NCBI GenBank assembly: GCA_945862245.1
Contig: CAMAXN010000014.1
Coordinates: forward strand, 1 to 53,630
Length of the DNA: 53,630 nucleotides
From: Prosthecobacter debontii
Lineage (GTDB): Bacteria; Verrucomicrobiota; Verrucomicrobiia; Verrucomicrobiales; Akkermansiaceae
Direction of reading: 5' to 3'
Shown here: piece after piece, positions 8,684 through 17,999 of the stretch
Layout of the letters: the number at the start of each line of letters is the position of its first letter
Position numbering within the stretch: position 1 is the first letter of the stretch
The notes under the pieces: generated by a model
Told to the model about the DNA's origin: nothing
Database searches by the model: none
What the model saw: the letters and a program-made list of their open reading frames with translations, nothing else
Program-made: the position numbers and the translations under genes

Positions 8684-11197
8684 GTGATTTATGAACTAAT
8701 TAAAGGTCTATTGCTGTGTTTCCTTTTGGGACAGTTATGTGTCGCTGAGGTTACTGATCAAACTGCGAGATACAAAGTCTCCGCGGGATTTAAACTTGAG
8801 AAAATTTATGATGTTAAAAAAGAGGAGGGCTCTTGGGTCGCTCTGACGGAAGACGGTAGGGGTAGGCTGATCGCTGCAGACCAATATGGAAAGCTATACC
8901 GCGTAACTTCTGCCCCATTATTTGGAGGAGAAACTAAAGTGGAACCTCTTTCAATCGCATTGGGGGGTGCTCACGGGCTACTATGGCACCAAGGAATCTT
9001 GTACGTTTCCGTGAACGAGAACAGCCAAGTGTATCCTGTTAAGGTGGGGGTCTGGATGGTAAAGGAAACAGCGGATGGCTGGGAGACTCCGGTCCTTATC
9101 AAACCGGTAGATGCGGGCGGTGAGCACGGTATTCATTCCCTAGTTCTTTCACCAGATCAGCAGTGGGTTTATTTGGTGGCCGGCAACCATTCACGAACGC
9201 CGGAAGTCGAGGATTCATTTCCCGCCAAAGTCTGGGATGAGGATCAACTGCTAATTCGCAATCCCGATGGCAATGGCCATGCCGCCAATATCATGGCGCC
9301 CGGCGGTTGGATCGCACGGTTCAAATTGGATGGCTCCCATTGGCAGCTTGTAACCGTAGGCAACCGCAATACCTTCGATATTGCGTTTCATGACAGTGGC
9401 GAACTCATTTCCTATGATGCGGACATGGAATGGGATTTCGGGATGCCATGGTACCGCCCGACCCGCCTCAATCATGCCGTCCCGGGAGCGGAAATGGGCT
9501 GGCGCAACGGTTCTGGAAAATGGCCGGAGTATTATGAAGACAGCGTGGGATCTATGCTTAATATCGGCCCAGGATCTCCCACCGGTCTACTTGCAGGGAG
9601 GGGTTTTAGAGCCCCTGCAAAATATCAGCAGGCGATTTATGTCTTCGACTGGACTTTTGCTACGATCTACGCGGTGACGCTCAAGCCGAACGGTGCGTCG
9701 TTCGACGCCAATAAGGAGGAGTTTGTAGCTGGAGCGGGTTTGCCTCTCACGGACGGAATTATCGCTAAGGACGGCGCCATGTATTTCACCACCGGCGGTC
9801 GTAGGACCGCCTCCGCGCTGTGGCGCGTCAGTTACGTAGGTTCTGAGTCGACAACCCCTGCCTCTGGTAATTTTCCCAATGTAGCAAGTCGCGACATGCT
9901 TGCTAAATACACGACGAGTCCTAAGACTGCGAATATCGAGGATGTTTGGAATTTTCTAGGCTCAGAAGATCGCAAGCTGCGATTCATGGCGAGGGCTGCG
10001 TTGGAACGTTTTCCAGACACCTCATGGGGCACTAGGCTCGCGGGAGAAAAAAATCCATGGCGAATCATCATCGGTGGCATGGCTCTCGCCCGCCTCGACG
10101 CGAAGGCGCACCGGAGCCTTGTCCTTGGATCGCTCGACCGCATTGAATGGTCAAAGTTGAGCACTCACCAGAAGCTAAATTGGCTTCGTACGGTAGGGCT
10201 GTTGTTCATTCGCGGCGGCGAACCGACGGATGTCGAGAAAAGCAAGGTGCTTGCGAAAATCGATGCAGATTATCCTTCAGATCAGCGTTTTTTGAATTAT
10301 GAATTGGCCCGTCTGCTTTGTTATCTACAGGCGCCGGGAGTGGTCGCAAGAACCTTGGATATTATGGACAAGGAGCCGGCACCCGAGCTAGAGCCTTGGG
10401 CGGAGTTGATTTCCCGTAATGCCCAATATGGAGGTGATGTTAGGAAAGTGATGGAGGATCACCCGCCCACAGCACAAATCCACTACCTGTACTGTCTTCG
10501 TGCCGTGAAAGGACCGTGGCAAGCCGGTGATCGCGAGCGCGCGTTCGAGTGGTTTCGGGGGGTAGAAGGTAGCAAGGGTGGCAACAGTTTTGCCAACTTC
10601 ATTAAGAAGATTCGCGAGCAGGTTTATGAGAACTGCACGGATGAGGAAAAGCGGATATTCGCGTCTGAGGCAAAGGCTCCCACCCAGCACCTTATGGCTG
10701 ATCTTCCGAAAATTACCGGCCCCGGCCGGGCATGGACGGTGGATGAGGTGGTGAAGCTTGCGGAATCTGGATTGGAGGGGCGTGACAAGAATAAGGGCGA
10801 GGATATGTATCGCGCCTCGCTTTGTGCAGCGTGTCACCGTTTTGGGCCGCTGGGTGGTGCACAAGGACCGGATCTGAGTAACCTCGCCGGTCGCTTTACC
10901 GTTCGCGATCTGGCAGAGTCGATCATCGAACCGAGCAAAGCTATCTCCGATCAATACGGCTTCCACGAATTCACCACAAACGACGGCAAGATCGTAGTTG
11001 GCAAGAGGCTAGAGGAGATGGATGAGATACTAATCCTTTCCAGCAACCCGTTCGATTATTCACAGAAGATCGAGTTGAAGCGTGCCGATATCAAATCAAC
11101 CAAGCTTTCAGAAGTCTCTCCCATGCCCGCGGCGATGATCAACCGTCTCAACTCGGACGAACTCAAGGATCTGCTTGCCTACATGCTTGGTAAATAA
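8684..11197 (+). CDS. PVC-type heme-binding CxxCH protein with beta-propeller and HEAT-like region
   Basis: The 837-residue secreted protein starts at GTG with a signal peptide (MIYELIKGLLLCFLLGQLCVAE, cleavage near residue 21). Residues about 40-395 read as a six- or seven-bladed PQQ-dehydrogenase-like propeller (for example LTEDGRGRLIAADQYG, GGEHGIHSLVLSPD and GAEMGWRNGSGKWPEYY). Residues about 410-660 are helical and HEAT-like. A cytochrome c domain follows, with CAACH at residues 714-718 and a possible distal ligand in the segment SPMPAAMINRL. This architecture is greatly expanded in Planctomycetes and Verrucomicrobia; substrates are mostly unknown, though sugars or polysaccharide-derived alcohols are often suggested. 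The gene ends 2 bases before the convergent pgsA stop. Confidence 0.85.
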   Translation: MIYELIKGLLLCFLLGQLCVAEVTDQTARYKVSAGFKLEKIYDVKKEEGSWVALTEDGRGRLIAADQYGKLYRVTSAPLFGGETKVEPLSIALGGAHGLLWHQGILYVSVNENSQVYPVKVGVWMVKETADGWETPVLIKPVDAGGEHGIHSLVLSPDQQWVYLVAGNHSRTPEVEDSFPAKVWDEDQLLIRNPDGNGHAANIMAPGGWIARFKLDGSHWQLVTVGNRNTFDIAFHDSGELISYDADMEWDFGMPWYRPTRLNHAVPGAEMGWRNGSGKWPEYYEDSVGSMLNIGPGSPTGLLAGRGFRAPAKYQQAIYVFDWTFATIYAVTLKPNGASFDANKEEFVAGAGLPLTDGIIAKDGAMYFTTGGRRTASALWRVSYVGSESTTPASGNFPNVASRDMLAKYTTSPKTANIEDVWNFLGSEDRKLRFMARAALERFPDTSWGTRLAGEKNPWRIIIGGMALARLDAKAHRSLVLGSLDRIEWSKLSTHQKLNWLRTVGLLFIRGGEPTDVEKSKVLAKIDADYPSDQRFLNYELARLLCYLQAPGVVARTLDIMDKEPAPELEPWAELISRNAQYGGDVRKVMEDHPPTAQIHYLYCLRAVKGPWQAGDRERAFEWFRGVEGSKGGNSFANFIKKIREQVYENCTDEEKRIFASEAKAPTQHLMADLPKITGPGRAWTVDEVVKLAESGLEGRDKNKGEDMYRASLCAACHRFGPLGGAQGPDLSNLAGRFTVRDLAESIIEPSKAISDQYGFHEFTTNDGKIVVGKRLEEMDEILILSSNPFDYSQKIELKRADIKSTKLSEVSPMPAAMINRLNSDELKDLLAYMLGK

Positions 11198-11199
11198 GG

Positions 11200-11781
11200 T
11201 CAATTACTCCGTAGCAGGTAGCGGGAGGACCAAACGTAATTCCATCCTGATATGACGGTCAGCCCGGCTGCAAGGACGAGGCTGGATGGTAACAGCCATG
11301 TGCTGTAGGTCAGCGTGTGGATATAGGAGAGCGGCGACTCAATCGATTCCATTTTGTCGAGCGTCAATCTGATCATGCCGGAGATCAGGTAGGTGAGTTG
11401 GGAAACCGTCTTCCATTTTCCCAGCTTGTCAGCAGCGAGCGCTTGACCCGCTTCGATCGCAATCTGGCGTAGTCCGGTTACAAGAAATTCCCGACTGATG
11501 ATCAAGACCGTAACCCATAACGGGCAGAGACCTTCTACCGACAGGAAAACAAAGGCGGAACATACAAGGATCTTGTCGGCGAGAGGATCGAGTAGCTTAC
11601 CGAGTGGCGTTACTAGGTTCATTTTTCGCGCCAGCCAACCATCCACGAAATCGCTAATTGCGGCGATGATGAAGAGGAACAGCGCGATGAAATGCCCCAC
11701 TGTGGTCTCTATCATTACGAAGAGGATAAAACCGGCTGTCAGAAAAAGCCGGGAGATCGTGATGGAATTGGGCAGGTTCAC
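11200..11781 (-). CDS. pgsA: CDP-diacylglycerol--glycerol-3-phosphate 3-phosphatidyltransferase
   Basis: The 193-residue inner-membrane enzyme makes phosphatidylglycerol phosphate from CDP-diacylglycerol. The CDP-alcohol phosphotransferase signature is complete: DFVDGWLARKMN followed by GKLLDPLADK, giving the pattern DxxDGxxAR...GxxxDxxxD at about residues 43-66. Several hydrophobic helices surround it. The start is GTG at 11781. The gene converges on the PVC cytochrome gene with only 2 bases between stops, so there is no room for a separate terminator. It is divergent from gnd. Confidence 0.94.
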   Translation of the reverse strand: MNLPNSITISRLFLTAGFILFVMIETTVGHFIALFLFIIAAISDFVDGWLARKMNLVTPLGKLLDPLADKILVCSAFVFLSVEGLCPLWVTVLIISREFLVTGLRQIAIEAGQALAADKLGKWKTVSQLTYLISGMIRLTLDKMESIESPLSYIHTLTYSTWLLPSSLVLAAGLTVISGWNYVWSSRYLLRSN

Positions 11782-11883
11782 TTCGTGACTCTGGGAAATT
11801 CATCACGAAATGGCAACAATGGGTTGCATGGATACGTCATACTCACTACTTCCATCGCAGGGGAATAATCCTCATCCATTATC

Positions 11884-13302
11884 ATGAGCAATAGTGACTT
11901 CGGGTTAATCGGTCTGGCCGTAATGGGTCAGAATCTTGTTTTGAATGTCGAATCCCGGGGCTTCCAGGTCTCGGTTTACAACCGTACGACCAGCGCCATG
12001 GAGGAATTCGTTGCGCAGCACCCGGATAAAAAGATTGTCGGTAAAGATACGCTGGAGGGCTTCGTTAGGTCTTTAGCATCCCCTCGGAAAATTATGATCA
12101 TGGTCAAAGCCGGCGGCCCTGTGGATGGTGTTATTGAGTCCCTGATCCCGCTTCTTGAAAAGGGCGACATCATAATCGATGGCGGTAACTCTCTCTACAC
12201 CGACACCGAGCGCCGCGACAAATGGCTAGGTGATCTTGGTTTTCGCTTCATCGGCGCGGGAGTCTCAGGCGGTGAAGAAGGCGCACGTAAGGGTCCTTCC
12301 ATCATGCCCGGCGGCCCCACCTCCACTTGGGATGTGATGAAACCGATTTTTGAAAGTATTTCCGCCGAAGTGGAAGGCGAACCCTGCGTAACACACATAG
12401 GCACCGGCGGTGCAGGCCATTATGTAAAGATGATCCACAACGGCATCGAATACGGTGACATGCAGCTCATCTGTGAGGCTTACAATATTTTCAAGGCGGC
12501 GGGCTTTACCCCTGCTGAACTAGCCACCGTTTTCACTGAGTGGAATAATGGCGACCTCGAGAGCTACCTGATCCAAATCACCGCGAAAATTTTTGAGCAG
12601 AACGACCCAGAAACTGGCAACGCACTAGTGGATATGATTCTCGATACGGCGGGACAGAAGGGCACTGGCAAATGGACGATCATCAATGCAGTGGAAAACG
12701 CGGTTGTCATTTCCACGATCAACGCAGCCGTTGAGGCACGCATCCTGTCTTCCATGAAGGAAAAGCGACTTCTCGCAAGTGGTATCCTGAAGGGACCTAG
12801 GACGGAGATCAAAGTCGACAAGGCCGAGCTTGTGAAGAAGGTTCACGATGCGCTCTTTGCCTCCAAAATCATCTCCTACGCACAAGGCCTTGATCTCATC
12901 ACTGCGATGGGTGAGGAAAAAAGTTGGGGTCTTGATCTTGCGAAAATTGCCGCCATCTGGCGCGGCGGTTGTATTATTCGCGCCCGCTTCCTCAACGATA
13001 TCACAGATGCCTACCGCAAGGATCCGAAGCTCAGCAATCTTATGCTAGCTCCATTCTTCACGGATCTCCTGAACGGTTTCCAGCAGAACTGGCGTGAGGT
13101 GATCGCTATCGCAACACTGGCTGGTATTCCCGTTCCATCCTTCAGCGCCTCATTAGGTTACTACGACAGCTACCGCAGTGCCGTTCTCCCAGCTAACCTT
13201 CTTCAGGCACAGCGTGACTTCTTTGGCGCCCACACCTACGAGCGCACCGACAAGCCCCGCGGCCAGTTTTTTCATACCAACTGGCCCGACGTGATCGGTT
13301 GA
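11884..13302 (+). CDS. gnd: 6-phosphogluconate dehydrogenase, decarboxylating
   Basis: The 472-residue cytoplasmic enzyme converts 6-phosphogluconate to ribulose 5-phosphate and CO2 in the oxidative pentose phosphate pathway. The N-terminal Rossmann motif is GLAVMGQNLVLN. The catalytic region is GGAGHYVKMIHNGIEYGDMQ, with the essential lysine at residue 182. The C-terminal tail HTYERTDKPRGQFFHTNW is typical of the family, and the length fits the long, dimeric form (about 470 residues). No zwf or pgl gene is adjacent. Confidence 0.97.
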   Translation: MSNSDFGLIGLAVMGQNLVLNVESRGFQVSVYNRTTSAMEEFVAQHPDKKIVGKDTLEGFVRSLASPRKIMIMVKAGGPVDGVIESLIPLLEKGDIIIDGGNSLYTDTERRDKWLGDLGFRFIGAGVSGGEEGARKGPSIMPGGPTSTWDVMKPIFESISAEVEGEPCVTHIGTGGAGHYVKMIHNGIEYGDMQLICEAYNIFKAAGFTPAELATVFTEWNNGDLESYLIQITAKIFEQNDPETGNALVDMILDTAGQKGTGKWTIINAVENAVVISTINAAVEARILSSMKEKRLLASGILKGPRTEIKVDKAELVKKVHDALFASKIISYAQGLDLITAMGEEKSWGLDLAKIAAIWRGGCIIRARFLNDITDAYRKDPKLSNLMLAPFFTDLLNGFQQNWREVIAIATLAGIPVPSFSASLGYYDSYRSAVLPANLLQAQRDFFGAHTYERTDKPRGQFFHTNWPDVIG

Positions 13303-13403
13303 GTGGATTTGACGGAGCTAGTACTAAGGTCGATTTAGAGATATCCCATTCGCGCTTTTCGTAAAGGTGCGTGATTCGGCCAAGGCTAACGAAACCGACT
13401 CGT

Positions 13404-14240
13404 TTACCCGACAGCTTCGCTGAGATCATCTTTCAAGACCCCGTGCTCGACGAGAAACCGATCGGCAGCTGCTATGGTCATCTCGAAATTTGCGTGGCTG
13501 ACGTTGAAGTTGAAAAAACTGTGCTCTGCAACGTTGAAGTCGAGGAGCTGGCAACGGTTTCCGCGCCATTTCATTCGGCGGCAGAAGGAGGAGGCCTCTT
13601 CAAAAGGGGTGACGCGATCCGCCTTACCATGCATGAACAGCATCGGCGGCAGCTTGCGGCGGACGAGTCCGTTCGGGCTAAGTGCTTTAGCCTCCTTTGT
13701 GTTAGGAAAGCGGTCAGAGAGCTGGCCTTTTGGGGTGGTGTTAAGGAGGGCACTGAACAGCACAAGAGCCTTCGGCCTAATAGCTGTTGTGAATTGCTTG
13801 TCTTTTAGCATTGCTAGAAGCAGGCATAGAAACGCACCACCCGCCGCACCCGATACTGTAATATTTTCTGGATCGATCCCGAGCAACTCCGCGTTTTCGT
13901 AAAGCCAAAGTAGCGCGGTTTGAGAGTCATCTATCGCCTCAATCGGCCCGGTCTGGTGTCTCGAAGCGACGCGGTATTCGAAAGCAATGCTGACTGCGCC
14001 GCGGCTGGCGAAATGGTGGCAGTGTGGGACGAACTGGGTGACCATCGGCGAGTCCCAGAATCCTCCGTGGAAAAATGCGATCGCTGGGCGGTTGGGGACT
14101 AAAGGACCGACGGGCGCGAATATGTGCGCCAACAGTTCAATCCCATTCTTCTCCGAAAAAACATAGGTGGATGCTGTCTTCAGGATTTCTTTGTCACGTG
14201 ATTCACCGATCGGTGAGACTTTCAGCAAATTTTGGCTCAT
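13404..14240 (-). CDS. Alpha/beta hydrolase-fold protein lacking the nucleophile serine
   Basis: The 278-residue protein follows the BD-FAE/hormone-sensitive-lipase pattern: oxyanion-hole motif FFHGGFWDS (near residue 54), a nucleophile-elbow region near residue 130, an acidic residue in MHGKADRVTPFEEA, and histidine in EHSFFNF. The elbow, however, reads TVSGAAGGAFL: the serine of GxSxG is alanine, and the codon (GCG, near 13844) is unambiguous in this sequence. Members of the family are esterases or peptidases, often acting on sugar esters; without Ser this copy should not hydrolyse by the usual mechanism. It could be a binding protein, a pseudoenzyme or a sequencing variant. No signal peptide is seen. 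Confidence 0.82.
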   Translation of the reverse strand: MSQNLLKVSPIGESRDKEILKTASTYVFSEKNGIELLAHIFAPVGPLVPNRPAIAFFHGGFWDSPMVTQFVPHCHHFASRGAVSIAFEYRVASRHQTGPIEAIDDSQTALLWLYENAELLGIDPENITVSGAAGGAFLCLLLAMLKDKQFTTAIRPKALVLFSALLNTTPKGQLSDRFPNTKEAKALSPNGLVRRKLPPMLFMHGKADRVTPFEEASSFCRRMKWRGNRCQLLDFNVAEHSFFNFNVSHANFEMTIAAADRFLVEHGVLKDDLSEAVG

Positions 14241-14330
14241 AACAGGGAATGCGGGGCAGATCGTAAAACAACTGCACTCACATAGATTTGTTTGTTGTGA
14301 TTTCGGACTGCTTGTCCAATCGTTTCGTCC

Positions 14331-15209
14331 ATGACCCGCTACATTTTGGCGATATTTTTCACTTTAGTCACAGCTGGCCACGCACAGGACAACCTCAAGG
14401 CAAATTTGGAAAAAACCTACGGCACCTGGCGCAGTGCGCTTATCAGCAAGGATGCAGCGACCTGGCAACGCATCACAGCGGAGCACCGCCGAGTGGCAGT
14501 CCGGAATCGGATCGTTTCCGAAAAACGACCATTTCCCGCAGCGCTTTTTGATCTGCCTGCACTGCCACCCCTTCTAGGTAGCCTCAAATTCCTTGAAGCG
14601 AAGCAGAACGGATCAACCGCGAAATCAGCCTACTTCGGCAAAGTGGATTTCGGCGTCGGTGGTGAACCCACCGATAATCTGCTAGTCCTTTCATTCATCA
14701 GGGGAGCTGGCGAATGGCTCTATGACAAGGCGGATTTTGTGAATCTCACTGCATTGCCCGAAGTCCGCACCGAATTGGCGGCGGGTGATCTTTCCTACCT
14801 GCGCGGAGTGACGGAGGCTCAGCCTTCTGGTGTGGTGCCACTGACGCCCATCACGACGAATCCGGCTACCACGATCGCCAAGGTCTATGTGTTCAGTCCC
14901 GGCCGTGAGGTGAAGGTGCAGGTGAACAAAATCAGCCGTCACCGCTTCGCCAACGCCAAGGAGGCAGAGATTGTAATTGGCGGCGCACTCGCGGGTGTCA
15001 ACGAAGTCCAATACTCGATCCAGAAGCTGGAAGAAGGGACGGGTGAGGAGGCGCTTACTATTCGCGTTTATCTAATGTCGGAAGTGGATGGTATAAAGCC
15101 CATTAAGGCGTTCGAGTATCAGGTTCCTGAGAAGGGAACGTTCGCACCGTCCGGAACCGGTCATTTCAATCTAGATGCCGCCACAGTCAGTAAACTTAGT
15201 GGTAAATGA
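14331..15209 (+). CDS. Secreted protein of unknown function
   Basis: I do not recognise a family. The 292-residue product has a clear signal peptide (MTRYILAIFFTLVTAGHAQ, cleavage near residue 19). The first part (20-80) is helical with a TYGTWRSALISKDAATWQRI segment, reminiscent of small periplasmic proteins that start with a helical or SnoaL-like region. The rest is mixed beta, with ASTIAKVYVFSPGREVKVQ-type strands around 185-275. No catalytic motif is evident. Its stop overlaps the start of the next small gene (ATGA), so the two are probably translationally coupled. Confidence 0.75.
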   Translation: MTRYILAIFFTLVTAGHAQDNLKANLEKTYGTWRSALISKDAATWQRITAEHRRVAVRNRIVSEKRPFPAALFDLPALPPLLGSLKFLEAKQNGSTAKSAYFGKVDFGVGGEPTDNLLVLSFIRGAGEWLYDKADFVNLTALPEVRTELAAGDLSYLRGVTEAQPSGVVPLTPITTNPATTIAKVYVFSPGREVKVQVNKISRHRFANAKEAEIVIGGALAGVNEVQYSIQKLEEGTGEEALTIRVYLMSEVDGIKPIKAFEYQVPEKGTFAPSGTGHFNLDAATVSKLSGK

Positions 15210-15409
15210 GCATTGAGCGGAAAACATATCTAGAAGTTTGGCTTCGGCGTATTGGCCTCGAGCTTTCGGCGAGCGGCCGGCTTTCAGAGGTGGCGCTAAT
15301 CCTATCTAGGAAAAAAAGTGGCGGTCCGGTGGATTGGGCGGATAGATTAAAGCGCATTCTCGGGCGTGAGGATAATCCAGGTTTCGAGCTCCTCACCGAT
15401 ATCGATTAG
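15206..15409 (+). CDS. Small hypothetical protein, coupled to the upstream secreted protein
   Basis: The 67-residue product is soluble, charged and without a signal peptide. Its central part (WLRRIGLELSASGRLSEVA) should form amphipathic helices, and the segment GPVDWADRLKRILG looks like a short structured motif. The ATG overlaps the preceding stop codon by four bases, which is the main support that it is a gene. No function can be proposed. Confidence 0.55.
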   Translation: MSIERKTYLEVWLRRIGLELSASGRLSEVALILSRKKSGGPVDWADRLKRILGREDNPGFELLTDID

Positions 15410-15590
15410 ATACTGACGCGCGCGGCCAAGCGATAAACGCTTTAGGCTCCTGTTGATTGTCTGTTCGCTAAATCATTTCGATTATTTCGGGTAACATGAC
15501 TATTATGGTTGTCTGCACCTGCGCAACTTCACAAGGTTGTCGTACGTCTTCGAATGTCTCCGCCTGTTCATTTTTCTGGCAGATTATATC

Positions 15591-16007
15591 ATGCATCGTT
15601 TGTCATCCCATAAGATAGTTAGACGATTTAAAATTGTCTCTTTTTTATTGCTGCTGATGTATCCGTTACTGCCGGTCTCTATCATTATTCTTTTCTATGG
15701 AGTAATTTCGAGAGGTTTCGATTTATTGTACTTAGTAGCTATATTTTTTGCCTTTTGGATTTTTCTTAAGATATTAATCTATATTAAAAGTAAGCGCCTG
15801 ATATGTCCGCTATGTCTTGGCAATCAGTATCGAGAATTTGGCTGCATAAAACACAAGAAAGCGGAAAAGCTACTTGGCAGCTACCGGGCTAAAGTTGCCG
15901 TTTCTATCCTATCTAAGAACATGTTCCGCTGCTCATATTGTGGTGAAAATACTGTGATGCAGGTGCGAATGCGCTGCTCTCGCTCAATCGGGGTAAAATC
16001 ACCGTAG
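15591..16007 (+). CDS. Small membrane protein with a zinc-ribbon-like Cys pattern
   Basis: From the ATG at 15591 the product is about 138 residues; an in-frame TTG at 15537 would add 18. Two hydrophobic helices (about residues 13-57) are followed by a cytosolic or periplasmic region with two CxxC pairs, ICPLCLG and RCSYCGE, about 50 residues apart, which suggests one zinc ribbon. Sequence and AT-rich composition differ from the flanking genes. The family is unknown to me. It ends 55 bases before the MoxR start and may or may not belong to that operon. Confidence 0.55.
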   Translation: MHRLSSHKIVRRFKIVSFLLLLMYPLLPVSIIILFYGVISRGFDLLYLVAIFFAFWIFLKILIYIKSKRLICPLCLGNQYREFGCIKHKKAEKLLGSYRAKVAVSILSKNMFRCSYCGENTVMQVRMRCSRSIGVKSP

Positions 16008-16062
16008 CGGGTATTGTCGGTTGCACATACTGTCCAGAGTAGCTAACTATGCGTTGGAAAAA

Positions 16063-17046
16063 ATGACAACCGAAGAATTACAGGAAAAAATTGCCGATAG
16101 CAGCTCATGGATCGGAGATGTGAAGGACGAGATGGCGCAAGTCCTCGTCGGGCAGGAAGATCTGGTGGACAGGCTACTGGTGGGCTTGCTTTGCAATGGG
16201 CATATCCTTCTGGAAGGAGTTCCTGGACTTGCCAAGACGCTCGCAGTGAAGGCGCTTTCCGGTTCGCTTTCCACTAGCTTTGCGCGGTTCCAATTCACGC
16301 CAGATCTCTTACCGGCGGATCTTGTGGGCACTATGATATACCACCCTCACGATGCCAAGTTCGAGCCGAAGCTTGGTCCGATTTTCAATAACCTGATCCT
16401 TGCGGACGAAATCAACCGCGCCCCTGCAAAGGTGCAGTCTGCGCTTTTGGAGGCGATGCAGGAAAGGCAGGTCACTCTGGGTGATCGCTCATATCCGCTG
16501 CCAAAGCCATTCCTCGTTCTCGCCACGCAGAACCCCATCGACCAGGAAGGTACTTACCAGCTGCCCGAGGCGCAATTAGACCGTTTTCTTTTAAAAGTGA
16601 ACGTCGACTACCCTACAAAATCGGAGGAATTAGAAATCCTCAACCGTATGGCTACATCCGCACCTGTTTATGAAACCCGCAGCAGGGCTACGCCTGAGCA
16701 GGTCGGCGTGTCCCGCGATCTGGTGAACTCCGTTTACATCGACGAGGCGATTCGCAAATATATCGTGGAACTTATCTACTGTACCCGCTTTCCGGTGAAG
16801 GTGGACGCCCCGCTGAAAAACTGGGTGCGGGCAGGAGCTTCGCCGCGTGGAACCATCAACTTAGCACTGGTCGCTCGTGCTCGTGCTTTTATGCAGGGAC
16901 GTGCATTTGTGACTCCGCAGGATGTAAAGGATATGGCTCTGGACGTCCTGCGCCACCGCATCCTCCTCACCTACGAGGCGGAGGCCGAGGGTATCACCAC
17001 CGATACGATTATCGAGCGCATATTGGCGAAAGTCGTAGTGCCCTAA
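16063..17046 (+). CDS. MoxR-family AAA+ ATPase
   Basis: The 327-residue protein is a MoxR-type chaperone ATPase. Walker A is EGVPGLAKT (residues 51-59), Walker B is LILADEIN, and the sensor region has LVLATQNPIDQEGTYQLPEAQLDRF, spread over family-typical spacing. I chose the ATG at 16063 because homologues begin just before the VLVGQ motif; an in-frame TTG at 16021 would add 14 residues. It heads a seven-gene cluster with DUF58 and VWA (Bat) proteins. MoxR proteins are thought to remodel or insert metal into VWA-domain partners; the specific substrate here is unknown. Confidence 0.93.
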   Translation: MTTEELQEKIADSSSWIGDVKDEMAQVLVGQEDLVDRLLVGLLCNGHILLEGVPGLAKTLAVKALSGSLSTSFARFQFTPDLLPADLVGTMIYHPHDAKFEPKLGPIFNNLILADEINRAPAKVQSALLEAMQERQVTLGDRSYPLPKPFLVLATQNPIDQEGTYQLPEAQLDRFLLKVNVDYPTKSEELEILNRMATSAPVYETRSRATPEQVGVSRDLVNSVYIDEAIRKYIVELIYCTRFPVKVDAPLKNWVRAGASPRGTINLALVARARAFMQGRAFVTPQDVKDMALDVLRHRILLTYEAEAEGITTDTIIERILAKVVVP

Positions 17047-17102
17047 ATTCAAATTTTAATTTTCAAGGAAATGAAAACTTTGGAGTCAGGATTTTTCCAA
17101 GC

Positions 17103-17993
17103 ATGACCGAGGAGGCACAGATCGAGGAAATGATGACTCGTGTTCGAAAGCTTGAGCTTAAGGCTCGGCGTCTTGTGCGAGAGTCGTTTTCCGGTGAATA
17201 TCTCTCTTCATTCCGAGGGCAGGGGCTCGATTTTGATGACTTCCGTGAATACCAGCACGGCGATGAGGTGCGTTTTATCGACTGGAACGTGACCGCCCGA
17301 ATGAACGAGCCATTCGTGAGAAAATTCCGTGAGGAGAGGGAGCTTTCCGTGATCATGGCTGTGGACGTTTCCGGCTCAGCGGATTTCGGCAGCCAGCATC
17401 TAAGCAAGCGTGAACTATCAGCGGAAATCGCGGCAGTTCTCGGATTCAGTGCACTACAGAACGGCGATAAGATTGGTATGCTCATTTTCGCCGAAGAACC
17501 GGTAATCTTCATTCCTCCCGCGAAAGGGAGTCGCCATCTGTTGCGCATGATACGCGAGATCCTGATGGCTAAGCCATCTAAACAGGGCACATCCATCGAG
17601 GAAGCCTGCAATTTTCTTGTGAAATCGCTCAAGCGAAAGGCGCTTGTATTCATGGTCTCTGATTTTCATGCGGACGTTCTAGACAAGCCGCTCGGTAAGC
17701 TTGCGCGGAAGCACGAACTCGTCGCACTACGGGTCAACGATCCCCTGGAATCGGAGCTCCCTAAAGCCGGACGTGTAGTGATGGTTGATCCAGAAACGGG
17801 CTTCGAAACGCTTGTAAATACCAGTAACCCGATCCTCAGAATGGACTACAGAAAACTGACTACCCAACAGTCGGAGGGCGTGGCGGCTGTTTTCAAGAAA
17901 CATGGAATCGACGCTGCGACGCTAACCACTGACAAGGACACCCTGCCGGCGCTGCATGAACTGCTCAAACGCCGTTGCAGACGCAGGAAGTAA
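17103..17993 (+). CDS. DUF58 domain protein of the MoxR/Bat cluster
   Basis: The 296-residue soluble protein has the DUF58 hallmark near residues 45-65: DFREYQHGDEVRFIDWNVTA, followed by a VWA-like core with the MIDAS-type sequence AVDVSGSADFGS. DUF58 proteins regularly sit directly after MoxR ATPases and are believed to be their client or adaptor. The gene starts 56 bases after the MoxR stop and ends 6 bases before the next gene, which indicates one operon. Confidence 0.92.
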   Translation: MTEEAQIEEMMTRVRKLELKARRLVRESFSGEYLSSFRGQGLDFDDFREYQHGDEVRFIDWNVTARMNEPFVRKFREERELSVIMAVDVSGSADFGSQHLSKRELSAEIAAVLGFSALQNGDKIGMLIFAEEPVIFIPPAKGSRHLLRMIREILMAKPSKQGTSIEEACNFLVKSLKRKALVFMVSDFHADVLDKPLGKLARKHELVALRVNDPLESELPKAGRVVMVDPETGFETLVNTSNPILRMDYRKLTTQQSEGVAAVFKKHGIDAATLTTDKDTLPALHELLKRRCRRRK

Positions 17994-17999
17994 GGCACC

